Shown here: piece by piece, positions 22,550-33,542 of the stretch
Layout of the letters: every line of letters starts with the position of its first letter
Numbering within the stretch: position 1 is the first letter of the stretch
NCBI RefSeq assembly: GCF_008831285.2
Contig: NC_045139.1
Coordinates: 14,676,354-14,740,353 of the forward strand
From: Nymphaea colorata
Lineage: Eukaryota > Streptophyta > Magnoliopsida > Nymphaeales > Nymphaeaceae
DNA: 64,000 bases
Direction: 5' to 3'
Made by a program: the position numbers and the translations under genes
The notes under the pieces: model-generated
The model's input: only the letters and a program-made list of their open reading frames with translations
Databases searched by the model: none
Told to the model about the DNA's origin: nothing

Positions 22550-25500
22550 ATGGAGGAGCGAGGGAGAGAAGAGTCAGGTTCATCGGACGAGAGCCCGCCG
22601 AGCGTTCACGATCCGGAGCCATTACCGACTGAGGAGAAGCAGGATGAAGGGGGCAGCGGAAGAGAGGGCGAGCACGAAGAAATCTTGGACGTTTCGGGGA
22701 AGAAAGGCGAATGCCAGCTGCTAGACACACTGTCTCCGAGGGGGCACACCGTGTCTGAGTTGTATATTTACAAGAACACTTTCAATTTGATCCCTAGTGG
22801 TGTGGAGACGCTCACGGGGTTGAAGACATTGAAGTTCTTTGCCAATGAGGTGAATGTCTTTCCGCCAGAGATGTGTGGGATGACGGAGTTAGAGAGGCTG
22901 CAGGTGAAGGTAAGCTCGCCGGAGTTTGGCGGCTTCGAGCTGCAGAAGCTGAAGGAACTGAAGGAGTTAGAGCTTTGTCGGGCACCTCCTCGGCCGTCTG
23001 CTGTCTCTATCTTGTGTGGTCTGGCAAATTTGAGTTGTCTCACACGGCTCTCTGTCTGCCACTTCTCTATAAGGTAAAACGTTTGCTTTGCTGCCGCTAT
23101 CATTCATGTAGCTACGAGCCTACGACCATCATAATGATAAGTGGCGTAATTCTCGATACCTATCAACCGGTCATTCACGTAAAAATAACTGAAATATTCC
23201 GCCCTTGGAAAAGAAATCAACGTTCTTACCATCGGGATAGCCTATTTTTTATGTTTAGGGATGTACTTTAAAGTTTAAACAAGGAGTTGGTGGAAAACTA
23301 GGAGTTTACTTTATTTATGTTACACGTTTTTTCTCACCAGCCGAGATGTAGCTTATTTTGGTTAAGACGAGCATCCCAGATTCCCATTTAGTTGAATCAA
23401 ATAATATCGTGCAACTCTGTGACGCTCGACTGATTAAGAAATAATTTTTCTTATGATTATGTGCTTCATCAATTTTTTTTCTCCTACTACTTATTTTTGC
23501 AGATACCTTCCTCCAGAAATTGGTTCTCTTAGAAAGCTTGAATGCCTTGATCTCTCATTCAATAAGTTGAAAAGTTTACCTGATGATATAGCTGAACTGA
23601 CCTCTCTTAAGTCTCTGAGAGTCGCTTGCAATAAGTTGGTGGGTTTACCTGTTCGCCTATCTTCTTTAGACAAGCTAGAGACCTTGGACCTGTCAAACAA
23701 TAGACTGTCATCATTGCAGCCTCTCAAACTTTCTTCAATGCAATCTCTTCGAGTTTTGGATCTACAGGTATTGTACTGTACATAGCTTAACCTTTTCTCA
23801 CAGAATTTTTGCATTTCTTTGTGGCATTCAATGTCCAATGTCTTTCTACAATCTCATCAGAAGCTGTGCTTCTTGTTTAGGGCTTTTTTGATTTTCTCTT
23901 CTTCTCTAGGTCCTTTTGCTGTTGTACTTGTTACCATACTTTGCTTTTGGTTGAACTAAACTGCCTTGCTAAATATAAGTTCCAAGTACTGCATATTTCG
24001 TAGATGTTAAATTTGTTTAATGGATTTATTTCCTTTCCATTGTTGTTGATAGTCTCTTGTGAGCCTGACATTGTTAATCTTATGGGCTTTATTTTTCCAC
24101 TTGACTCAAGTACAATAAAATTTATGATTGTCAACGAATACCCTCATGGATACACTGCAATATGGAAGGAAATGGAAGTGAACCTGTATGGAGTGGAGTT
24201 GACAGTTCTGTTAGCGAGGTGGATGTGCCTGATGTTGTTGATGGTGTTAAAAAATACCACTCTGACATCGGTAAGCTTGTTGGTAACTTCAACGGTTGAT
24301 TTAGATTTTCACGTTTCTGTCATATTAGTAACTTGTCTTCTTGTCCATTAAAGGGCGTCACAGAAAATCTTCCAGCACAGCATCTGAAGCTCCATCAAAC
24401 AGTAGATTCATTTCTAGGAGAATAAGGAAGGACATCAAACATAGTGATTGTCCTCAAGAAAAGGCTCGTCAGGAACGCTTGAACAATAGTAGAAAATTGA
24501 AGCCTGGGAATCGTGATGAGCTAATAAACTCAGAAATATCTACAGACTTTAGTGGAGGAACTGTCACAAGGAGTGATGCATGCCAGCTACATCTGGATGG
24601 TGAGAAAAGTAAAAAACAGTCCGAGGCTGGACAACGTTCTACTGCACAGCACGTGTCAAGCATAACAAAAAATCTTCCATGTACTATGCTTGACAGCGAT
24701 TTGGAAAGGAGTTCCCAAGTTGTTACCCGCAATCAGGCTGATGACAGTCAACTTCTGTCAGACAATGGTTTTGATGAATGTGCTGATGTTCCTTGTACTG
24801 TAATTGATGATTGTAAAGAGGATGGATACGAATCAGGTAGCAATCACCAGAATCACTGTGTGTTCCCAAGGGGCCATCTCAATGAGATTAACAGTGAAGA
24901 TAGTAGGCCATGTGAGAAGCAGAAATGTATTTCTAAGTCAAAAAGACACTCCGACAAGGCTCCAGAGAACCCCAAACCCAGTAAATGCCGAAGACCAGTC
25001 GACGATTCCTTTAGCATATCATGCAAATACAGCAATGAGTCATTCTGTGGTGTCAATGACCGTCTACCAGATGGCTTCTATGATGCTGGACGAGGTCGCC
25101 CTTTCATGCCGTTGGAGAATTATGATCAAGGATTTTGCATTGATTCACGTGAGATTATCTTGGTTGACAGGTTAGGCATGCAAAATTTATTTCCTGCCTG
25201 CACTTGACATATATGTACAGAGAACTGTGGGCACATGTTGCATTTCTTTAAGTTCTGTGTATCACTGATGTGCCATGGTCGTCATTTTTTTGTTAACAGA
25301 GATAGGGATGAGGAGTTGGATGCAATTGCATTGTCAGCACAATCACTGCTATCACGTTTGAGGCACACAAGGAGATCATCTGGAAACAAGAGAATGCATG
25401 AGGTTGATGACTTTGTAAGGGCATCTGTGCTTGCCCTTTTTGTTTCAGATTTTTTTGGTGGTAGTGACCAAACTACGAACATTGTTAGGATGCGGAAAGC

Positions 25501-28500
25501 TGTTGCTGTTTCAAATCGGCAGCAACCTTTTATCTGTACATGCTCCAATGCAATTAATCAGGAGGACAAAGGCTCCTATGTTTCAAGCATGAAAGATTCT
25601 TTAAGCATAAGTGATCTGTGTGAGCAGTCTGTACAGCAAATAAAAGAACGCGGTGGTTCTAACATTGTTCCTATAGGGTCTTTGCAGTTTGGTATTTGTC
25701 GTCACAGGGCAATTCTTATGAAGGTGTTATTCCCAATTACCTTTTTCCATTTCGCATTTTTCAGTTGTGGTTTCCTGTTGCCATGACTTGATCTGACCAT
25801 TTGTGTGCTTGTGTAGTACCTCTGTGATAGGGCAGATCCTCCCATCCCTTGTGAGCTGGTTAGAGGTTATCTCGACTTCATGCCACATGCTTGGAATGTA
25901 GTCCTTATTCAAGATGATGGTTCTTGGAGGCGCATGGTTGTTGATACATGCTATCCGGCGGACATTAGGGAAGAGATAGATCCAGAATATTTTTGCAGGT
26001 TGTTTGCTTATTTTTCATACAGCATCTCTCTTTCCTGTTCCTTTTTACAGACAGCTAAATGGTCATACTTACAACGAGCTAAATATTTTGTGTGATTAAT
26101 CTGAAGATGCATAATATGTACTGGCATGTAAGCAGTTCTATTGTGTGTGTTTCTTTTTTTTTCTTTTTCACATGATTTTTCTGAATCATAAGATGTAACT
26201 GACCTGTTTGTAGTATATTACAGGTATATACCATTGAACCGTTTTCATGTTCCTGTCACCAGTCTGGACTACTTGACCATGTGCCGAAGCTCTTTTCCTT
26301 CCGTATCACTATCTGATGCAGTGTCAGAGAAGGAATCAGGGCCAATTGTTAAAAGATGCATGTTTGGAACCATTATAGCTGCTGCCAAGGTGCTTATATG
26401 CTTTGTATATGTTGACAATAGTAATTCGCTTTGTGTCTTATGGTAATATGTGCTAGTCTGTTTGTTAAAACTCAAGACTCATACTTCTGAACTTATTATG
26501 TTTGCAACCATTATAGCTGCAGCAAAGGTGCTCAATGCTTTATGCTTTGTATATGGTTGACAATAGTAATTCGTTTTTGTCTTATGGTAATATGGGTTGG
26601 TCTGCTTATTAAAACTCATACTTCTGAACTTGTTAGCTGTCATATTGGTCTGATACTTGAGTAATATCTCATAAGAGATGGCATTATGCAAGTTATGTTG
26701 CACAAGCACATAGATGTGGGCATAACCTGCAATTGATTAATAGCTGTGATGTTTATTTCGTACTAGTATCAGAAACCTTGTTCTTCGTACGTGTCGTGGG
26801 GTGAATGTGTGCTACATGTTTTTTTTTTTTTTTTGATGGAAGGAGAGAGCTTTGCATGATTTTAATAAGATGGATAGTGGTAATCTAGTTTTTAGATATT
26901 GGAATATTTTCATCTCCATAGCTAGGTTGTTTGAAATGAGGTTTAAATATATTTACATAATCTATTATTAAGTTATCCATAGCAGACACTATTATAATTA
27001 TGTACTTGCCTCTTTATGGAAAAATTTGATTCTTGGATGTTAAGAACTGATTATCATTACATTTGTTTTTTTCATCTGGACAGCAATCTTAAAGTTAAGC
27101 TAAATTCTAGAAGACCTTGCTTTGTCCCTTCTGCTGACTAGGTTAACAATTTGTGGTAAAATGACTTTCCAGGACCTTTTTTTTCCCCCCTTCGGATTAC
27201 AAGATATGGTTAGGCAGACACCTAAGGGGGATGCCAATTGCCAAGTGACATATCCTGGAAGGTATTGTTGATGACTTACAGGTTGTCTATTCCAGCTTTT
27301 GAACTACGTTTTGTTAGAGGCGGTGTCCTTGGAGATGATTAAGAAATTAGAATGCCAATTTACCTCCTATTCATGAAGAAAGATGCTCTTTCTATGTATG
27401 TTGTGTTATTTTATTGGTTTTCATGTGCTCAACCCTTGTTAGCTTGACTTTCATTTCATTTCATTTGGGCATGACATTTTTCTTGACTAAATAGCCCATG
27501 CCTTATGTTTCATTCTTGGTGCAGATTCACACTTTGGAAGCGCATGATAGCTCTGAGGAGGAAAGGAGAAATTTTGAGTATGGCTGCCTAGGAGAAGTAA
27601 GGATGCTGCAGGCTGTGAAGGGTCATCCTTGCATCGTTGGAATCTATGGCCACCAAATTTCTGCTGAATGGGATTTGGAAGCTGATGGGAAAAGGGAATG
27701 TTGTCTGTTGAAGTCGATGATTGTTATGGAGTATGTCAAAGGAGGTTCCTTGAAGGTGAATGAACATTTGAATTGTGTTCCATATTGTCATTAGACCTTG
27801 AGAAGTTATTAAACAGTAGCCATTTTTCTGGTGATGCAGGCCTATATGGATAAGCTAGTGACAGAGGACAAGAAACATTTACCTGCTAGGTTGGCATTGT
27901 TTATTGCACGAGACGTGGCTTGTGCATTGGCTGAGCTTCATTCTAAGCACATTATTCATCGGGACATCAAAAGTTTAAACGTGTTGATTGATTTAGATGA
28001 GAAAAGGGTTGATGGGAGCCCACTTGTCAAGGTCTGTGATTTTGACAGAGCTGTACCCCTGCACTCCTTTTCACATACATGCTGTCTTGCTCACCTTGGC
28101 ATTCCTTCACCTACTACTTGTGTTGGTACTCCTTGTTGGATGGCCCCTGAGATGGTGCAGACAGTTCACAAAAAGGAGCCATATGGATTGGTAAGTCTCA
28201 ACTTAGGGGACCATAAATATGAGAATTTTTTTTGGGTTCTGTTTCTTTTTCCACCAAACCTAAATGTTTTTGTCCAAAAACTAATTCCATGTTTTTATTT
28301 AGTTAGTCTTGAGTTTGGACCTAAAGGACAAAGGCATTAACGGCCTGTTTAGATAGAGGGGGAAGAGGAGAAAGAAATGGAAAGAAAGGCCTTTCTTGTG
28401 TTTGGATGACTAATTAATAAGGAGGGAAAGGAAATGAAAGCTAATAACTGTGTTTGGCTGCAAAGGGAAAGGAAAGGGAGGGAAAGGAAATGATATTTTA

Positions 28501-29667
28501 ATCTAATTTCAATCCCTCTAGAAATGAAGAGATTGGGAAGGATAGGAATGGACGTTTCTTCCCTTTCCTTTCTTCTCCTTTCCCTTTCATTCCCTTTCCT
28601 TTCCTTTCCCTTTTATGCATTCCTTTCCCGTTCTTTCCTTCCATCCAAACTAGCAAGGTTGAGAAAACCGCGACCCATTATATAGTTCAAGTTGGGTTTT
28701 CTTTTCCCAGCGCAAGGAAACTTCATCTGGGATCTAAGAGGTCGCAGGCTTGGCAACAAGAAACCGTGCTATTACCTCTTGTTCTAGAGCCCATGCATTT
28801 TTGAGGTTTGCTTGGTGGGTGGTCGTCATGAACTTGGACTTCTAACTGCTTCTCGGAAAACCAAAGCTCAACAATGCACGGCAACAACCCCCTTGGGGCA
28901 GCCAAAGCTCAACAATGCACGGCAACAACCCCCCTTGGGGCAGCTCAAGTAGTGAAATTAAAAATATGAGTTTTGCATGTCTGTGGAAGTTACTAATAAC
29001 TCCATGTTTCTTTATTCTCGTTTTGCTTATTGCTTTCTTTTAGTTGTTTGAGTTGGAAAATGATCATTTCACCATGTGGTTGCAGGAGGTGGATATTTGG
29101 TCCTATGGGTGTCTTCTCTATGAGATGCTTATGCTTCAAGTCCCTTATGCTGGATTGTCAGACGCTGAAATCCAGGCATCTCTTCAGGTCCGCTTTTTCA
29201 TCTTCAATAAAAAAGTTGATGGTTTACTGCACCTTCTTTTGACAATCTTTGGACTTCTTTGAGAATTTCAATCGTGTCAGCCATCAATTATGTTCGGCAT
29301 ATTGGTGAATGGGACGTGGCTAAGTCACCATTTTTATGATCAAATGGTGCACGCTTCACATCATCTTAGTCTTGCATTCTGCTTTGAGCCTCTTATATAT
29401 GTACGTTGCTCTCTGGTATTATTGCAGAACAAGCAGCGTCCGCCTCTCAGATCCGAGTTGGAGGAACTATCTGCTCCATCTAAGTCAAAAGAGTCGAGCT
29501 CCGGTTCATCACCTCAAGCTGTTGAAGATTCAGAAATTATGAAATTGTTAGTGGATCTGTTCCGGTGGTGCACTCAAGGAGATCCTGCCGCCCGCCCCAC
29601 TGCAAAAGAGGCTTATGACATGCTTTCTGCGGCTTCATCCCCGCCTAATATCCCAGAATCGAGTTAG
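22550..29667 (+). CDS. LRR + EDR1-like domain + Raf-related protein kinase (At1g04210-like)
   Basis: Eleven exons join in phase: 22550-23073, 23503-23767, 24111-24270, 24354-25170, 25300-25723, 25817-25998, 26224-26389, 27525-27755, 27840-28190, 29086-29187 and 29428-29667, giving 1153 aa (the Arabidopsis relative is about 1112). An acidic head precedes leucine-rich repeats (~65-265; YLPPEIGSLRKLECLDLSFN). A basic, serine-rich linker follows (~300-590). An EDR1/CTR1-type domain spans ~620-797 (LQFGICRHRAILMKYLCDR). The kinase domain is carboxy-terminal: AAK lysine 846, HRDIKSLN 963-970, WMAPE and VDIWSYGC. The Mg-binding DFG reads DFD (990-992), as I recall for its relatives, and the glycine-rich loop is degenerate, so activity is uncertain. 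There is no signal peptide or membrane helix, so it is predicted cytosolic, unlike receptor LRR kinases. Plant Raf-like kinases act in ethylene, defence and stress signalling; the specific role of this subfamily is unknown to me. Confidence 0.93.
26361..26631 (+). repeat. Tandem duplication of the end of exon 7 plus its donor site
   Basis: A ~134-bp segment spanning the last 29 bp of exon 7, its donor and the start of intron 7 (26361-26494) is repeated at 26499-26631. Both begin TGTTTG-AACCATTATAG and end ACTTCTGAACTT. The second copy, wholly inside the intron, keeps an AAGGTGCT donor-like site, so it is a decoy splice donor. Confidence 0.85.
28338..28665. mobile_element. Possible MITE-like foldback in intron 9 of the kinase gene
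   Basis: A purine-rich half (GGAAAGGAAAGGGAGGGAAAG) is followed by a pyrimidine-rich half (CCTTTCCTTTCTTCTCC), so the element can fold on itself. Its ends read GGCCTGTTTAGATAG and, inverted, CTAGTTTGGATGGAAGG, resembling CTGTTTGGATG-type ends seen in some plant MITEs. No clean target-site duplication was identified and the terminal match is imperfect. Confidence 0.4.
28861..28943 (+). repeat. 41-bp tandem duplication in intron 9 of the kinase gene
   Basis: Two adjacent copies, 28861-28901 and 28902-28943, both start CCAAAGCTCAACAATGCACG. They differ only by one extra C in the C-run of the second copy, so the duplication is recent. Confidence 0.95.
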
Positions 29668-30605
29668 AGATCTGATTGACGTGCTTCATTCCCCTAGTGG
29701 CGCATTTATTGTTATCGTCTGATTAGTTAATGATTATCTCACAGGCACTAAATCTGATCGAAGCAGTGAGTGTCAGGAACCTGATATCAGTAGAGCAATT
29801 TTCCCAAGTCGGAGATAAAAAATGTATCTAGTGTAATTTATAGATTCTGTTGTAGTTCAAACTCAAAAATGTTTATTTCGGAACAATGCCACAGGAAGTT
29901 CTACCCTTTTCTCCCCGAGGCGTCATGTTAAGACTAACCTATTCTAGGATCTGAACTGAAGCAGGTGCTTTCAAGGATATTATATTATGTGTAGGATTCC
30001 TAGATCAGGCTTCATTCACCGGTGTAGATAAGCCTCAGCTTGTTCGTGGTCAGCTGATTGGTTAGGATGGTCTAAAACGCTTATACTAACTTTTGAAATT
30101 GAGCAAAATGTTATTTAGAAGGGTTGCTTGTAATAATAACACATTGTTCTTGTCTCAAAAATTTGCCTACTTAAATGATGTGGTAAATTCATATGATACT
30201 CTAAATTTATAGGAACACTGTTTTGCTGTTGCCAAATGATCCCTAGACGCCATGGCTTTTCAAATGATGGGATATCTTGTCCAACATTTCTTCTCCACTT
30301 ATATTGGATGAAATGGTTGAAATAATTTATTAAATATGGTCCATGCGTTTGATATGACCGAATAATAAGAGCAGATCAAAGGAATTTCAAAGCAAAAAAA
30401 AAAAAAAAAAAAAGGTCGAAATGTCTCTTACTGTCATGAGCTTATTCTTTTCACTTATCCAAGTGTAGATAACTTGAAAACAACGAGTGTGCACAACATG
30501 CATTGACCATAAAGAAGAAGGAAAAATTTGTGATGAACATGCATTGCGTTCATCACAAGCAAAATATAAGCAATGAAACTTTAAAGAAAATTCAATTTTA
30601 CTTAC
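29668..30605. other. 3' flank of the kinase gene and intergenic DNA
   Basis: The first ~250 bp are probably the 3' untranslated region of the kinase gene. The rest is AT-rich, with a 20-bp poly(A) run near 30395. No coding frame or RNA gene was recognised. Confidence 0.55.
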
Positions 30606-31049
30606 AGAGGATAGTCTCAAATGTTTCAGGTACAAATTGCAGGACGTCTCAATGGAAACGAAATTGCCCGCGTTGAATGGATTAGAGAAGGTAGGGTTCC
30701 CTACAGACCATTCGAGTGAAAATTGATTATTGTTCCTATCCAGTTCGAACTATCTATGGAGTATTAGGGATAAAAATTTGGATATTTTTGGATGAAGAGT
30801 TTCCCGGCGAGCCATAGCAATTGCGCCCACTAAGGAAACTAAAAGGATTATAGAAATCAGTTCAAATGGAAGATAAAAATCTGTTGATAAATGAATCCCA
30901 ATCAATTGGAAGTGACGAAAAAGAAAGCATTGAATCCCCTACCATATCTTGCATCTATCGTATTTCTGCCTTGGGGAATTTCTCTCTCATTTAATAAAAG
31001 TATGGAACCTTGGGTGACTAATTGGTGGAAGAGGATAGTCTCAAATGTT
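30606..31049. repeat. 20-bp direct repeats flanking a plastid-DNA insertion
   Basis: AGAGGATAGTCTCAAATGTT is present at 30606-30625 and again at 31030-31049, immediately outside the plastid-like segment. This looks like a duplicated target or filler sequence made when the foreign DNA was captured at a break. Confidence 0.85.
30626..31029. pseudogene. Nuclear plastid-DNA mosaic: rps3, ndhG and cemA fragments
   Basis: Three short plastid pieces lie end to end. About 30626-30799 (+) encodes the end of ribosomal protein S3 ([20 protein letters not shown], then, after a one-base frame break, [18 protein letters not shown]). About 30803-30906 (-) encodes the end of NADH dehydrogenase subunit G ([20 protein letters not shown]). 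About 30907-31029 (+) encodes the start of the envelope protein CemA ([20 protein letters not shown]). In plastid genomes these genes lie far apart, ndhG normally in the small single-copy region. The pieces must therefore have been joined during or before insertion. All are truncated and non-functional. Confidence 0.88.
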
Positions 31050-33178
31050 GGTCACCTAAAACATAAAATCCTCAACATACATGAGAGCTGGTGAGAGGGC
31101 GCTTCATTACAGGTAAATACAAACATACACCTAAGACAATGTAAACAAAAGGAAAAGACAATTGTAAACAAAAGGAATGGAAACCATTGTTAACAAAAGG
31201 AAAAAAAAACTATACAGACACATGAGAACACTAACAATGATGAGTAAAAAACTCGTGGTTTTATTTTAAACACATGTTATGTAATATCTAAATTACAATG
31301 AAAGTTTGTATCGATCAATCAAGTGCAACTATTGTCTTTTGTCTAGGGACAAGCACAAACTATAGAAGTTATATATTCTGCCACTCGATCTCAATGAAAT
31401 GAGCGACCCAGATGACATATTCACTAGTACATGTGCACCGAAAACATGTGAATGGGAGAGTACAAAATGTTCTGTCTATATTTTTTTTCTCTCCCAAAAG
31501 TCTAATCATGAAGCGCCATCTATAGGATTGGTTTGCAGGGAAAGACACTTCGATTGTCAAACACGTACACCGGTTCAAAGGCACGAGAAATTACTTAGAA
31601 AGATTTTGTAAGTTTAGGGCTTGGAAGGCTTGTCTGGCCTTAAAGGAACAATCCAAAAGTTAGATCATAAGGAAATAGATCCTGGCAAACACATCTTCAG
31701 CTTCGGAATGGAGAAAAAAAGAGAAGAGCTGTGGTTACCCTTGAGTTTCAATGCATGTTCGCCAATCACATCCTACAAAAAATGCCTTCGATTTTGCCCT
31801 TTTGTTTTGTTAGGTGATACTGATCTAATATTTTCAAGATCTAGCCCTTCGAGTTTCTCTTACCTCTCCATGTACGGAAAAGAAGATTAATGCAAATCGT
31901 CATTGATATATATATATATATATATATATAGGCAGATCGCTAGCTAAAGTGGCATGGGTGCCTAACCCTTGTGCAAGTTGAAGCTAGCATAGTTTTGGGG
32001 TCCTAGTACTATGCATTGTTTTAAGACTTGGGTGATCCTCAAAGTCTCTCGTTGTGTTTCATTGGATTATAAGTGCCAAAAAGGAAAAAAAAAGGTGAAG
32101 ATGACAACGGCCCCCTTAGGTAAAAGTAATTTGAATCAGAATGGAAGTCGTATATTTTATGGAGATCCGACAGACATTTTGTTGCGTGCCAACCCAACTA
32201 TTGTAGAGAAACCTGAATGCTTTTCAGGCCATTTGACAGCAGTAACAAATTATTACCATCTAGTGAAACTCCTCCAGAAATTAAAACAAGTTCATGGAAA
32301 TTTGTAACATAATGTTCGCATATAGACGTTGTAATGTGCAAAGTTATAAACATCAAGATTATAATGTTTGAATAAATTGATTTTTTTTGTTGCTTTTGTT
32401 TCGGTAGCTGAGTATGAAGAAAAAAAATGCCGTTTGTTTAAATATTTATCTAAAATAGCTTGAACCGCGTTATAAACTCTCTCTCTTTTCCCCCTTTCTC
32501 TCCCTCTCTAAATTATGCCGGGTAGAAAAATGTTGACATACTTTCAAGTTTTCGGGACGCACACGTCTAAGGTCAATGTCCGTTTTGCCAATATCTCTCG
32601 GACTTTTTCTCTTAATTTTAAATGGTGCTTATTTTTATCGACTGTAGTGGGGTGTTCTTGGTGCATCTTATAGATCATTTGAATAAATGAAAGGAATCTT
32701 AACGGTACAGGTATGATCTGTTCAAGAAATCTTCATAAATATGATAAACGCTTAGTAATAACTATGAATAGTTTAAATTTGAAACTTGTTTCCATGTTAC
32801 AGAACTTCTCAGCGGTTATATATAGTAAAATTTGAACAGAGAAGGCAATAGAAAATGCATTAGAATCACGAGAGGGGAAAAGAAACTTAAACATCTGACA
32901 TACATTTTTACTCCATGGAACGTATTGATTATAGATTCATCTTTCGTTCATAAAGACGGAACTAAGAGCTTCTAATTCTCAAAAAGTTTCTCATGTAACG
33001 CATGAAATGTGCTAAAAAACTTTTTCCTTTGATAGACACTTGCTGCCTTATTCTTAGTATCATTAAAACGAAGGTCTAGCTGGATTTCTTTGGCAGTTTG
33101 CATGCATTTTGATTAATCCTCTTTGTGGCATCCGCATGAACTTCGGGTTCTTGTTACTTCTTTGGAGTTGGAATGAAA

Positions 33179-33217
<39 letters not shown>

Positions 33218-33295
33218 ACTGTTGTTTGAGATACAGCAATCTGTTGGGAACTTGTTTCCCTGGGACAGGGGTGGCTTTCACTTCTTACGTACCAC

Positions 33296-33327
<32 letters not shown>

Positions 33328-33503
33328 GCTCTTTTCATTCATATATGTCAAGAGGAACAATGACTAAGAAAATATTAAATATATGCCATGGACATTACTG
33401 TAAAATGCACAAAAAAAAGAGGCCACTCTTTTGATTCTTCAAGCATGAACTGCTTTTGTGCTGCTCAGCCCCATCCTTCTTCTGTCCTTTGTTTGTTGTG
33501 CGG

Positions 33504-33542
<39 letters not shown>

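Noticed and set aside
30001-30024. miR166-like string (CAGGCTTCATTC within GATCAGGCTTCATTCACC)
   Set aside because: It matches miR166 at only about 16 of 21 positions, and no upstream arm can pair to form a MIR166 hairpin.
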